From NCBI GenBank assembly GCA_024281175.1, contig JAMJTW010000002.1, positions 1 through 35,435 of the forward strand: DNA of 35,435 bases, written 5' to 3'. The notes below the pieces were generated by a model. It was not told where the DNA came from. It searched no databases and was given only the letters and a program-made list of their open reading frames with translations. Within the stretch, counting starts at the first letter, position 1, and every line of letters starts with the position of its first letter. Positions 5,697 to 14,776 of the stretch are shown here, one piece after another. Origin of the DNA: Candidatus Thiovulum imperiosus. GTDB taxonomy: Bacteria > Campylobacterota > Campylobacteria > Campylobacterales > Thiovulaceae. Made by a program: the position numbers and the translations under genes.

Positions 5697-8129
5697 ATCA
5701 AGGAATTCTCTCAACTCATTTATAGGCAGTGGTTTTGAGAAATAGTAACCCTGTATCTCATCAACATTGCTATCTTCAAAAAATTGGAGTTGGTCTTCAT
5801 GTTCAACTCCTTCAACTGTTACATTTAAATTGAATGCTTCAGCCAAAGCGAGAACTGCTTTAACAACTGCGATACTTTCAGCAGAGTGTGGCAACTCATC
5901 AACAAAACTTTTATCAACTTTAAGTCGAGTTACAGGAAGTTTTTGAAGATAACTCATAGAGGAGTAGCCTGTTCCAAAGTCATCAATTGCTAAATCTATA
6001 TCTAAACCTCTAAGAATTTTCAGAACTTCTATCGCCTCTTTCTCATTTTTAGCGATGTAACTCTCTGTAATTTCAAGCTCTAACTCTTTTGAAGAGATAG
6101 AAGTTTTCTCTAAAATTTCCTTAACTTTTGAAATCATATCTCCATGCTGAAGTTGAACTCCTGAAACATTAACACTCACCTGTCCCAAATTGTATCCCTC
6201 TTTTTTAAGAATTAGAAAATCCTCAACAGCTTTTTTCAAAATCCACTCTCCAATTTCAACGATGAGGTGAGTCTCTTCAGCAATTGGAATAAATTCCCAA
6301 GGACCAATAAAACCTAAAGTTGGACTCTGCCATCTTACAAGAGTCTCAATGGCAACTGTTTTTCTACTCTGAATTGAGACTTTTGGTTGATAGAGCAAAA
6401 AGAATTCATCTTCTTTTGCGATTGCAACTTTTAGAGCATTTACAATTTTTGCTCTTTTCTCAAGACGGTCAGAGAACTGTTTAGAGTAGAAGTGGTAATT
6501 GTTTCGACCACTATCTTTTGACATATACATAGCTAAATCTGCATTTTTAGTAAGAGAGAGTGTTGTTCTCCCATTTTCTGGAAAGATAGCAATACCTATG
6601 CTTGTTGAAGTTACAATCTCATTTCCCTCAAAAATAAATGGTTGCTGAAATGTATCCAAAATCTCTTTTGCAAAATTTCGAACTTCGATAACATTTTTAT
6701 AATTTAGAAATATATTGAATTCATCTCCACCAACTCTACTAAGAACAAAATCTCCTTTTAAAGAGTTTAGACGATTTGCAACACCTTTTAAAAGCTCATC
6801 TCCAACAGGGTGACCAAGAGTATCATTTACTTGTTTGAATTCATCTAAATCTAAAAAGATTAGAGCAAGTTCTTTTTCAACTTTTAATGCTTCTTCCAAT
6901 TTTGAGTTGAAAGAACGCCTATTTAAAAGGTCTGTCAATTCATCATGAGTTGACAGATACTCAAGCTGTTTATGACTTTCAAGAAGTGCATCTTCCCTGC
7001 TTCTTATCGATTTTGCAAGACTATTTATACTTCTTGAAATCTCTTCCATCTCATCTCTAGTTCTAATAATTTTACTTAAAGAGTAATCTTTTACCTTAAC
7101 TTTAGCTATCTGTTCCATAAGATGTTTTAAAGGAGTTGTCAAATTTCTATTCAAAATAGTTTCCAGAATAGCCAACATTAAAACAATAGAGATAACTAAG
7201 AAAATGAGACTCTGAATTCGATTTTCTAGTAGAGTCTCATTTAATGATGCTTTATCAAGTCTTATAACAAAATATATCGGTTTTGTGTGAGTCTGAAGAG
7301 ATAGTGCAGTTTTATAAAATTCTGGAGTCTCTTCTATGTAGATTTCCTCTTTATTAAATGGAATACTGCTTCTCATAAGATTTTCATCTTGAGAAAGATA
7401 TATCTCCACTCCAAGTTCAGTAGAGAGATTTTTGAAATAGTTTTTGTCAAGAACTTTTGACATCTCAATATGGGCAATATTATCTCTACCCTCTAACATA
7501 TTTTGATGTGAGCGAATAGTTATTCCACTATCTTTAAAGTGATACGAGAAATTCCTTTTAGTATCAGGAGCATAGAAGAAGATATGTTTGAAATAGTAAT
7601 TTTCTTTATAAGGTTTTTTCTGGAACTTCTCTTCAAAATGGTACTTCTGGTATAAAATTGGTTTTCCATTTTCATAAGAGATAAAGTAGAGTTTATATCC
7701 TACTTCATCTTTTATTACATAAGAGATTAGCTCCTCATTTCTGTCGTAAATAGCAATCATACTGTTTAGAGAAGAGCGAAGCTTTTTATATAAATTTTCA
7801 GCTATATACTTCTTCTCTTCATCTAAAAGAAAGACATTGTAATCATCTTTATTTTGATAATTATTTATAAGACTTATAGAGGCGATGAGGTCTCTACTCT
7901 TGGTATTTATACTATTTTCTAAATTTATCTCTATATCAGAGATATTATCAACAACAATATCTCTAGCCATTAAACTCTTCTGCTGTACATTTAAGAAGAA
8001 CTGCTTTTTTATAAAACTATCAAAGTAGATACCATTCATTCCAACAGAGAGAATTACAGTTACGATTGTAAAGAGTGCAATCTTTTTTGAGAGACTCATT
8101 TTAGAAAACAGGTTCGATGTTTTCAACAT
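5685..8129 (-). CDS. Membrane GGDEF-EAL protein (c-di-GMP synthesis/turnover)
   Basis: 814 residues. A first membrane helix (about 14-34) is followed by a periplasmic sensor region of roughly 270 residues, a second helix (FLVISIVLMLAILETIL), a HAMP linker, a diguanylate cyclase domain with RVGGDEF, and a phosphodiesterase domain with AIETLVRW (EAL variant ETL), NVSGVQL, ELEITES, IDDFGTGYSS, LKVDKSF and TVEGVE. The catalytic residues of both domains look intact; the RxxD inhibitory site before GGDEF is missing (SLKGD). Both M1 (8129) and M11 (8099) can start it; M1 overlaps the upstream binding-protein gene by 29 bases, M11 begins just after its stop. The coupling suggests the binding protein is the sensory partner. 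Octamers at 6261 and 7884. Confidence 0.92.
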   Translation of the reverse strand: MLKTSNLFSKMSLSKKIALFTIVTVILSVGMNGIYFDSFIKKQFFLNVQQKSLMARDIVVDNISDIEINLENSINTKSRDLIASISLINNYQNKDDYNVFLLDEEKKYIAENLYKKLRSSLNSMIAIYDRNEELISYVIKDEVGYKLYFISYENGKPILYQKYHFEEKFQKKPYKENYYFKHIFFYAPDTKRNFSYHFKDSGITIRSHQNMLEGRDNIAHIEMSKVLDKNYFKNLSTELGVEIYLSQDENLMRSSIPFNKEEIYIEETPEFYKTALSLQTHTKPIYFVIRLDKASLNETLLENRIQSLIFLVISIVLMLAILETILNRNLTTPLKHLMEQIAKVKVKDYSLSKIIRTRDEMEEISRSINSLAKSIRSREDALLESHKQLEYLSTHDELTDLLNRRSFNSKLEEALKVEKELALIFLDLDEFKQVNDTLGHPVGDELLKGVANRLNSLKGDFVLSRVGGDEFNIFLNYKNVIEVRNFAKEILDTFQQPFIFEGNEIVTSTSIGIAIFPENGRTTLSLTKNADLAMYMSKDSGRNNYHFYSKQFSDRLEKRAKIVNALKVAIAKEDEFFLLYQPKVSIQSRKTVAIETLVRWQSPTLGFIGPWEFIPIAEETHLIVEIGEWILKKAVEDFLILKKEGYNLGQVSVNVSGVQLQHGDMISKVKEILEKTSISSKELELEITESYIAKNEKEAIEVLKILRGLDIDLAIDDFGTGYSSMSYLQKLPVTRLKVDKSFVDELPHSAESIAVVKAVLALAEAFNLNVTVEGVEHEDQLQFFEDSNVDEIQGYYFSKPLPINELREFLDKES

Positions 8130-8991
8130 TCTCTTTTGTGACTAGTTTTGTAGGGATAATTATCTCTTTGGAAACCTCATCACCTTTCAAAATTTTTAAA
8201 ATCACCTCTATACTCTCTTTTCCTGCAAGTGGAAATTTAATACTTGCTGTTTGAGTTCCCTTTCTAATATTTTCTCTAGCTTCAGAAGTGTAATCTGTAC
8301 CAACTGTAATTACATCACTAACATCTTTTCCAAATCTACTATAAGCACTTCTCACCCCACTCAACATACTATCGCTTTCAGAATAGATTGCATCAACTTC
8401 CACTCCACTTCTTAAAAGCTCCTCCATAACAACAATACTATCTCTTCTAAGATAATTCCCAAATCTTCTTATAACTTTAAAGTTTGGATATTTAAACATC
8501 TCTACTAGAAATCCTCTTGTTCTATCGTGAGTCACATCAGCAGTTGGCAATCCCTCAAGAAGTAATACTGTACCCCCTTTCAAATTTTCAGCTATATATC
8601 TGGCTCCGATTTTTCCTATCTCTACATTGTCAGATTTTAAAAATGTTCTATACTTTTCTGTTTTGACACCTCTATCTACAATGATAACTTCTATCCCCTC
8701 TCTTTGAGCCTTTTCTATCACAGGAACAAGGGCATAAGCGTCATTTGTTCCGACAATTAGAAAATCTACTTTCTGTTCAATAAACTTATCAATTTGATAA
8801 AAGAGAAGTGCTGTTTTCCCTTTTGCATCTGAATAGAGAAATTTGATACCACTCTTTTCACTCTCCGCTTTAGCTTCTAAAACTTGATTTCTTCGGAAAT
8901 CATTTCCCATATTATCTTGAGCAAATGCTATAACAGTTTCGTTTCCAAAAAGAGAGATAGAAAAGAGTGTGATTAGAAAAATTTTTTTCAT
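8101..8991 (-). CDS. Periplasmic sugar-binding-type protein (RbsB/Peripla_BP_4 fold)
   Basis: 296 residues with a signal peptide (MKKIFLITLFSISLFG). The body matches the type I periplasmic binding fold of ribose/galactose-binding proteins: DNMGNDFRRNQVLEAKAESE, KVDFLIVGTNDAYALVPVIE, GIEVIIVDRG, YIAENLKGGTVLLLEGLP, HDRTRGFL, VDAIYSESDSMLSG and VITVGTDYTSEARENIRKG. No ABC permease or ATPase gene is nearby. Instead the gene runs directly into the membrane GGDEF-EAL gene, as LuxP does with LuxQ in vibrios, so a ligand-sensing role rather than transport is likely. The ligand is unknown. It is divergent from the BcsB-like gene with a 94-base shared upstream region. One octamer lies at 8174-8181. 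Confidence 0.85.
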   Translation of the reverse strand: MKKIFLITLFSISLFGNETVIAFAQDNMGNDFRRNQVLEAKAESEKSGIKFLYSDAKGKTALLFYQIDKFIEQKVDFLIVGTNDAYALVPVIEKAQREGIEVIIVDRGVKTEKYRTFLKSDNVEIGKIGARYIAENLKGGTVLLLEGLPTADVTHDRTRGFLVEMFKYPNFKVIRRFGNYLRRDSIVVMEELLRSGVEVDAIYSESDSMLSGVRSAYSRFGKDVSDVITVGTDYTSEARENIRKGTQTASIKFPLAGKESIEVILKILKGDEVSKEIIIPTKLVTKENVENIEPVF

Positions 8992-9052
8992 TCAAAAGCC
9001 TTTTAAATATTTTGGGTAATTCTATTATTTTTTTTTAAATTGTGAACTTAGA

Positions 9053-9076
9053 TACAATTCTTTCCAAAACTTAGGA
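9053..9076 (+). promoter_or_regulatory. Probable -10 box and RBS of the BcsB-like gene
   Basis: GATACAAT contains a TACAAT -10 box at 9053-9058, and TAGGAG at about 9071-9076 is the ribosome binding site for the TTG start at 9086. The AT tract upstream (TTATTTTTTTTTAAAT) would favour RNA polymerase binding. This single promoter could drive the seven-gene plus-strand run. Confidence 0.45.
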
Positions 9077-9085
9077 GCGTATAGT

Positions 9086-11203
9086 TTGAAACTTCTAATA
9101 GTTTTTGCTCTCATAATTGGTTCTCTTTCTGCCCGTTCTCCATTTGATGACAAAAGAATTATTGTTTCTAAACTTCAAGATAATCAGTATAGAATGAGGG
9201 TCTATTTCAATTACGAAAATCCATACGAAACTCAAAGAAAACTTATGGGAAGATTGACTCATTTTAGAATGAAATTACCTATTCAAGATAGATTAGAAGT
9301 AACATCAATGTATGTTAAAGTGAAATATACTCCATCTCTAATTCTATATCATGCCCGTTCTTCAATTGCTGTTATCTCAAATGAGTATGTAATTAGGCAA
9401 TTTTCTCTCAATGAAGAGAGGTATAAAGATATAGGTTCTGCAACTGTAAAAGCAGATATTCCTGTTGAGACTCTCAAAGATTATAACGATTTGGGAGTTC
9501 AGATAATTCAACACTACTCTTCTGGAAAAGGGAAAGAGGACGAAGAAGACCCGTCAGCACCAGAACTCTGGAGTCAAATAGATTTAAAAAATAGTTTTGT
9601 AGAGTTTGAATTTCGTCCAAGATTTTTTGAAGAGAAATTGAGTTCTATAAAAAGATTTATGTTTGACAATAAAAGCATTGTTAAAGAGTCTGTAAATTTC
9701 GTCTTTCCAAAACAGCCAACAAAAGATGATTTCTACAATTACAGTTTTTTGGCAAGTTTAGTTGGGCAAATTCTGAAATTTAAAGATATAGATTTTTCCA
9801 TCTCAACAAAAATTATAAATAGAAGAAACAATGTTCTAATTATGAACAGAGAAGATGCTAAAAAGCTAATTAGAGAAAATAGTCCCTACTATTTTGGTCT
9901 GGAAGAGAAGCTCTCTGGAAATATAAATATGATTAGAAATTTTAATAGACCAGACAAGGGGATTTTAGTAATTACAGGTGAAAATCAAGAAGATTTTCGT
10001 TCTGCTCTTTACAGAATGGTTAGTGATGATATCTCTATTTTAGAAGAGCAGAATATCGTAGTTTCAAAAACTCAAATTCCGCCACCAGCAAAACCGTACA
10101 CTTCACCAGGATTTGTCTCTCCAGGTAGCAAAGTTCTCTTTTCAGAAGTTGGATATAAGACTCGAAGTTTTAGTGGTGAGCAGAGTGATGATTTATATCT
10201 AAACTTTAAACTCTATCCAACTGTAAAGTATCGGAATACAGATTTTATTGAAAGCAACCTGAATGTTATCTACGGTGCTATTTTACGGGAAGACTCAGCA
10301 GTAAATGTCTATCTTAACAACAATTTTGCCTACCAACTTAAAGCAAATAAGGGAAATGAAGAAGATACTGTAAAATCATCATCTTCTCAGAGATTTGAGA
10401 TTGGAAAGAAAAAAGGAATTCCAACAGAACTTTTAAGAAAAGGTCTAAATACTCTTATGGTTCAATTTGCTCTTGTTCCAATGCATGGTCCTCAACTTAT
10501 CCGATTTAATAATGCAATTTTGAAAGCAACTATTCATGATGACTCATATCTTATTTTTCCACTTGCTGAAACTGAAGTTGAGTTACCAAACTTGAAATAT
10601 ATAGCTGAACTCGGTTTTCCATTCTCTATCTATCCAGACCTTCAAAATACGGGAATTCTAATTACAGATTTTGATAGTCGAACTATCGCTTCAGCAATGT
10701 ATGTCTCTTTTCTACTTGGAAAAATAATTGGATATCCAGCATACTACTTGACTGTTACAGCTGATATAAATGATGTGATAAATAAAGATATCATCACAAT
10801 TGGAAAACAGGTAAAAAGATACGGTATTCTCTATCAGAATGCACCTATCCGTTTTACGGAAAATGGTGTCGTAAAAGAAGTTGCTGTAAATAGCAAATAT
10901 GTTGATAAACATGGAGTTAGATATAAGAAATTTATAGCTACAACTCAGATAGTTGAAGATATAGATTTCCAAGACTACCTCATCGTTCAAAGTTATCAAT
11001 CCCCTTTTGACTCAAAAAGGATTGTTATGGAGTTTACAGGACAAAATCCTCAAACAATACTCAATGGAGTTCGTGGCGGTCTATCTCCAAAACATCTCAA
11101 CAGTTTCAACGGCGACACATTCTTTTATAATACAGAAACTGATAGGTCATACTCTTACCAACTTAAAGAGAGATACATTTTAAATGGTCTTGTTGAAGAG
11201 TAA
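9086..11203 (+). CDS. BcsB-like periplasmic polysaccharide-synthase subunit
   Basis: 705 residues with a signal peptide (MKLLIVFALIIGSLSA). Segments match BcsB, the c-di-GMP-linked cellulose synthase regulatory subunit: PSAPELWSQIDLKNSFVEFE, VNFVFPKQPTKDDFYNYSFL, GILVITGEN, NLNVIYGAIL, LRKGLNTLMVQF, ATIHDDSYLIFP, LPNLKYIAELGFPFSIYPDL, IIGYPAYYLTV and DIITIGK. BcsB lies in the periplasm, carries carbohydrate-binding modules and is normally anchored by a C-terminal membrane helix; here the protein ends in SYQLKERYILNGLVEE with no such helix, and no bcsA is in the window. The start is TTG with TAGGAG upstream. It heads a run of sugar-nucleotide genes and faces a c-di-GMP signalling pair, which fits exopolysaccharide production. 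The product need not be cellulose. Confidence 0.75.
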   Translation: MKLLIVFALIIGSLSARSPFDDKRIIVSKLQDNQYRMRVYFNYENPYETQRKLMGRLTHFRMKLPIQDRLEVTSMYVKVKYTPSLILYHARSSIAVISNEYVIRQFSLNEERYKDIGSATVKADIPVETLKDYNDLGVQIIQHYSSGKGKEDEEDPSAPELWSQIDLKNSFVEFEFRPRFFEEKLSSIKRFMFDNKSIVKESVNFVFPKQPTKDDFYNYSFLASLVGQILKFKDIDFSISTKIINRRNNVLIMNREDAKKLIRENSPYYFGLEEKLSGNINMIRNFNRPDKGILVITGENQEDFRSALYRMVSDDISILEEQNIVVSKTQIPPPAKPYTSPGFVSPGSKVLFSEVGYKTRSFSGEQSDDLYLNFKLYPTVKYRNTDFIESNLNVIYGAILREDSAVNVYLNNNFAYQLKANKGNEEDTVKSSSSQRFEIGKKKGIPTELLRKGLNTLMVQFALVPMHGPQLIRFNNAILKATIHDDSYLIFPLAETEVELPNLKYIAELGFPFSIYPDLQNTGILITDFDSRTIASAMYVSFLLGKIIGYPAYYLTVTADINDVINKDIITIGKQVKRYGILYQNAPIRFTENGVVKEVAVNSKYVDKHGVRYKKFIATTQIVEDIDFQDYLIVQSYQSPFDSKRIVMEFTGQNPQTILNGVRGGLSPKHLNSFNGDTFFYNTETDRSYSYQLKERYILNGLVEE

Positions 11204-11219
11204 AAAATAAAGGTATAAA

Positions 11220-12785
11220 TTGAAGAGATTAGCAGTAGTAATTCCTGCTTTAAAAAAGAACGGGGTAATTCCCGACCAACTGATAAAAAAATTGAATGGT
11301 GTAACTCTAATTCAGAGAGCCATAGATGTAGCAAAAGAGTTAAAAGAGGATATTTTTATAGTAACAGACTCTATGGAAATTTCTCTAATTGCAGAAAGAA
11401 ATGGTGTTGAGTATATCTACAATTCCAAATTCAAGATTTATGGAGAGAATATTCTTCAAAACTTTAGAGAGTTTTTAAAAGATATAGATTACAGCACTAT
11501 TTTCATATATAGAGCAAATACACCGCTATTGGAACTTTCAGACTTGAGAGAGGCTCTACAAACTTTTGAAAAAAATCGAGATAAGGTTCTTGTTTCTGTT
11601 AAAGAGGAGAAGTTTTTCAAATTTGAAAGAGACTCTATTGGAGACTATTTTAGAAAAGAGGAGAGTAGTTATCGAGAGATAAACTCATTTATAATTCTCT
11701 CTTCAAAAAGTTTGCAAAATAGAAATATAGAGTATCTACCATATCTAATTCCAGATGAGAAAGCTGTCGAAATTGAGAGTTATCAAGATTGGTGGATTTC
11801 AGAAAAACTACTTCAGAGAAAAAGAATTGTAATTCATGTTTTTGGCTCAACTTCACTTGGAATGGGACACATCTACCGCTCTTTAGCTCTTGCTCATGAA
11901 ATTACAAATCATGAAGTGATATTTGTTTGCAATAGTAAATATGAACTTGCTGTAAAAAAGATAGCTTCGATGGATTATCAAGTTATACCTACTGATGAGG
12001 TTCTAAAAACTATTCAAAATCTTAAACCAGATTTAGTTATCAATGATGTTCTGAATACAGAAGCAGAATTTATAAAATCTCTAAATAGTAAAGTTGTAAA
12101 TTTTGAAGATATGGGTAGTGGTGGTAGAGAAGCAGATTTAACAATAAATGAACTTTTTGAAGAAGCAGTTTTAGATGGAGAAAACTATCTCTGGGGACAC
12201 CAATACTACTTTTTACGAGATGAGTTTGAAGATGCAAAACCTCATCAATTTTTAGAAAAAGTATCATCTCTTCTTATCTCTTTTGGTGGTGGAGATAGAA
12301 ACAATATCACTCTGAAAAGTTTCAATGCAGTTGTTGATATTGCAAAAGAGCTAAATATAAAAATTCATATAGTTTGTGGCGGTGGATACCTTTTTAGAAC
12401 AGAGTTAGAAAAGGCAATTTCAGATAGTGAATATGAAAATATAGATTTAACTTTTGAGAGTGGTGTTATCTCTAAAATTATGGAACAGTCTCAAATCGCA
12501 ATATCTTCAAATGGTCGAACAGTTTATGAACTTGCCGATATGAATATTCCCTCTATTGTTATTTCACAACATGAAAGAGAATCTACACACTCTTTTTCAA
12601 CTCTGAGTAGAGGTTTTATAAATTTGGGAGTTGTTCGAGATGGAATCGAAGTTGAGATTCGAGAAAATTTTAGAAAAATTGTTTTGGATTCTTCATATCG
12701 AGAATTGCTCTTTTTAAATATAAAGAGATACTCTTTTAGAGAGAATAAGAGCAGAGTAGTAAATAAAATTTTAGGACTTTTATGA
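11220..12785 (+). CDS. Fusion: cytidylyltransferase-like (NeuA family) + SpsG/PseG-like domain
   Basis: 521 residues. The first ~190 (VVIPALKKNGVIPDQLIKKL, IFIVTDSMEISLIAERNGVE, IFIYRANTPLLELSDLREAL) have the layout of NeuA/PseF-type CMP-sugar synthetases, but the CTP-binding loop normally reading ARgGSKgiPxKN is degenerate (ALKKNGVIPDQL). From about residue 200 (VIHVFGSTSLGMGHIYRSLA, VNFEDMGSGGREADLTINEL, LISFGGGDRNN, AISSNGRTVYELADMNIPSI) it matches the SpsG/PseG group of nucleotide-sugar hydrolases/glycosyltransferase-like proteins. The start is TTG with AAAGG upstream, 17 bases after the BcsB-like gene; its end overlaps the next ATG by four bases. The role is probably activation or processing of a nonulosonate-type sugar for surface glycans; the exact reaction is unknown. 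Confidence 0.75.
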   Translation: MKRLAVVIPALKKNGVIPDQLIKKLNGVTLIQRAIDVAKELKEDIFIVTDSMEISLIAERNGVEYIYNSKFKIYGENILQNFREFLKDIDYSTIFIYRANTPLLELSDLREALQTFEKNRDKVLVSVKEEKFFKFERDSIGDYFRKEESSYREINSFIILSSKSLQNRNIEYLPYLIPDEKAVEIESYQDWWISEKLLQRKRIVIHVFGSTSLGMGHIYRSLALAHEITNHEVIFVCNSKYELAVKKIASMDYQVIPTDEVLKTIQNLKPDLVINDVLNTEAEFIKSLNSKVVNFEDMGSGGREADLTINELFEEAVLDGENYLWGHQYYFLRDEFEDAKPHQFLEKVSSLLISFGGGDRNNITLKSFNAVVDIAKELNIKIHIVCGGGYLFRTELEKAISDSEYENIDLTFESGVISKIMEQSQIAISSNGRTVYELADMNIPSIVISQHERESTHSFSTLSRGFINLGVVRDGIEVEIRENFRKIVLDSSYRELLFLNIKRYSFRENKSRVVNKILGLL

Positions 12786-13453
12786 AAATAGTAGTTTTAA
12801 TTCAGGCGAGAATGGGTTCAAAGAGACTACCAAACAAGATGATGTTATCTCTACATGGAAAACCTATTTTAGAGTGGGTAATTCGTAGAGTTCAAAATGC
12901 AAAAAGAGTTGATGAGGTAATTCTTGCTACTTCTGAAAATTCAGAGAATGATATTTTAGAACTTACAGCAGAGAGACTTGGAATTTCAACTTTTCGAGGT
13001 TCTGAAGATGATGTTTTAAATAGATTTTATCTTGCTGGAAAAGGTTCTGGTGCTTCTCATATTGTTCGAGTCTGTGCTGATAATCCTCTAATTGATGGTG
13101 TTGAGATAGACCGTCTTATAGATTTCTATTTCAAAAACTCTTATAGCTATGTCTACAATCACATTCCAAAAGAGAATTTGTATCCAGATGGTTTGGGTGC
13201 TGAAATTACAAGTTTTGAAATTTTAGAAGAGATGGAAAAAGTTGTAAAATCTCCAAAACTTCGAGAACACTCTTTCTCCTATATTTGGGAAAACGAGAGA
13301 TTTAGCATTGGAACTTTTAATCCTCCAGAGGAAATCGCTTTTCCAGAACTCCGTTTTGATGTAGATACTTTTCAAGACTACTACTATTTAAGTTCAAAAG
13401 AGTTTTCTATCGATATCTCTTCAAAAGAACTTATAAAACTTTTTAATATATAA
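12782..13453 (+). CDS. SpsF-like nucleotidyltransferase (CMP-sugar synthetase family)
   Basis: 223 residues. The N-terminal nucleotide-binding loop is intact: LIQARMGSKRLPNKMMLSLH, then GKPILEWVIRRV, VDEVILATSENSEND, FRGSEDDVLNRFY and VRVCADNPLIDGVEIDRLI. This is the SpsF/KdsB-like cytidylyltransferase family used for spore-coat and flagellar glycan sugars. It overlaps the preceding SpsG-like fusion gene by four bases (ATGA), so the two products probably act together; spsF and spsG are also neighbours in Bacillus. The intact loop here contrasts with the degenerate loop in the fusion, suggesting SpsF supplies the cytidylyltransferase activity. One octamer lies at 12911-12918. Confidence 0.85.
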   Translation: MKIVVLIQARMGSKRLPNKMMLSLHGKPILEWVIRRVQNAKRVDEVILATSENSENDILELTAERLGISTFRGSEDDVLNRFYLAGKGSGASHIVRVCADNPLIDGVEIDRLIDFYFKNSYSYVYNHIPKENLYPDGLGAEITSFEILEEMEKVVKSPKLREHSFSYIWENERFSIGTFNPPEEIAFPELRFDVDTFQDYYYLSSKEFSIDISSKELIKLFNI

Positions 13454-13462
13454 AGGCTTTTT

Positions 13463-14773
13463 ATGAAAAAATTACTTTTCTTGTTACCATCTTTTTTAAT
13501 TTCAAGTCCATTTCACTATCAAAACCTAAATCAGGGAGATAAAGCAACTTTTCTAGGTGGAGCCTATACAGCCATTTCCACTGATAGTTCAGGAATGTAC
13601 AACAATCCAGCAGGTTTTATTTATAGCAAAGATTCTATTTCAGCAAGTGTTCAAGCATATAACTATTCTGACATATCTTTCGATAGTGACAATCCAGATA
13701 TAGGCTCTAGTTACTCCAAAACCTCTCAAGGTGTTATGCCAAGTATGGTGAGTTACACATTTCCAGAACTTTTTCTTAATGGAAAAGTTGGTTTTTCTTT
13801 TCTAACTGAAGATAGTTTAGATATAAGTCAATACAATAACTTTCAGAAAAATAGTACAGATGAACATACGGAAATTTCAATGCAAGAGACCTATTCAATT
13901 TTAAATGGTGGACTAACTTATTCTACAATGTTAAATGATAGTATCTCGTTTGGAACAACACTATATGGAGTTCTAAGAAATCACAAATATATAAACAAAC
14001 AATTTGTAGATTGGGAAGTGCATAATGGCAATGAACTATATGCTATAAATTATACTGACTCACTTTATGCTGAGGATAAACAGTATGGTATTAAACCGAT
14101 AATTGGTATATTATATAGAGACAGCACAAACTCTTTTGGACTCTCAGTAAGTAAAGAGATAATAGTTTACAGAGACTATAAAGCTAGTTACTCATCATTT
14201 GACTTTGATAGTTCAATGTATAGCAGTATTGAGTCTGATGAAATTCCAGAAACACCTGTAAGTATAAGTTTAGGATATGCATATCGAGACACATCAAAAA
14301 TTTTCTCATTTGACATAGATTATCATACTCCAACAACAGAAAAGACAATTGGACACTATAAACATACTGAAAATAATATATCTCAAGGTGTAGTAACTCC
14401 TTCTATAACTGAAGAAGATGATGAAATTCCAACATTTGATGCGGTTCGAAAAGGAACAGTAAATGTTTCACTAGGTTTCTCTCTTATTTTTGACAAACAT
14501 AGCAGTTTAAATATGGGACTTTTTACAAATTTCTCTAATATAGATGAAGATAGGTTAAGTGATAAGTATGCTGATGGAGAAGATATTGATATGTATGGTG
14601 GAACAATAAGTTACTCATTCCCTTTACAAGAGAAACAAGATGCAACAATAGGTATTTTGTACTCAAGAGGTGATGGAGTTGCAAATGTTGGAAATTTAAA
14701 ATTGCAAGATGAAGCACAAGCAGATGCCGTTCAACAAAATTTTAAAGTATTTTTAAACATAACAGCTTTTTAG
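13463..14773 (+). CDS. FadL/OmpP1/TodX-family outer-membrane protein
   Basis: 436 residues with a signal peptide (MKKLLFLLPSFLISS). The mature start FHYQNLNQGDKATFLGGAYT-AISTDSSGMYNNPAGF is the N-terminal hatch signature of the FadL family (NPAG motif), which transports hydrophobic compounds across the outer membrane. The rest is beta-barrel-like with alternating aromatic residues and closes with phenylalanine (FLNITAF), as barrel proteins do for BAM recognition. It follows spsF after nine bases and precedes the endonuclease V gene by three. Substrate unknown. The gene carries no GATGAGGT octamer and is rich in Ser/Tyr/Asp. Confidence 0.85.
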   Translation: MKKLLFLLPSFLISSPFHYQNLNQGDKATFLGGAYTAISTDSSGMYNNPAGFIYSKDSISASVQAYNYSDISFDSDNPDIGSSYSKTSQGVMPSMVSYTFPELFLNGKVGFSFLTEDSLDISQYNNFQKNSTDEHTEISMQETYSILNGGLTYSTMLNDSISFGTTLYGVLRNHKYINKQFVDWEVHNGNELYAINYTDSLYAEDKQYGIKPIIGILYRDSTNSFGLSVSKEIIVYRDYKASYSSFDFDSSMYSSIESDEIPETPVSISLGYAYRDTSKIFSFDIDYHTPTTEKTIGHYKHTENNISQGVVTPSITEEDDEIPTFDAVRKGTVNVSLGFSLIFDKHSSLNMGLFTNFSNIDEDRLSDKYADGEDIDMYGGTISYSFPLQEKQDATIGILYSRGDGVANVGNLKLQDEAQADAVQQNFKVFLNITAF

Positions 14774-14776
14774 AAA

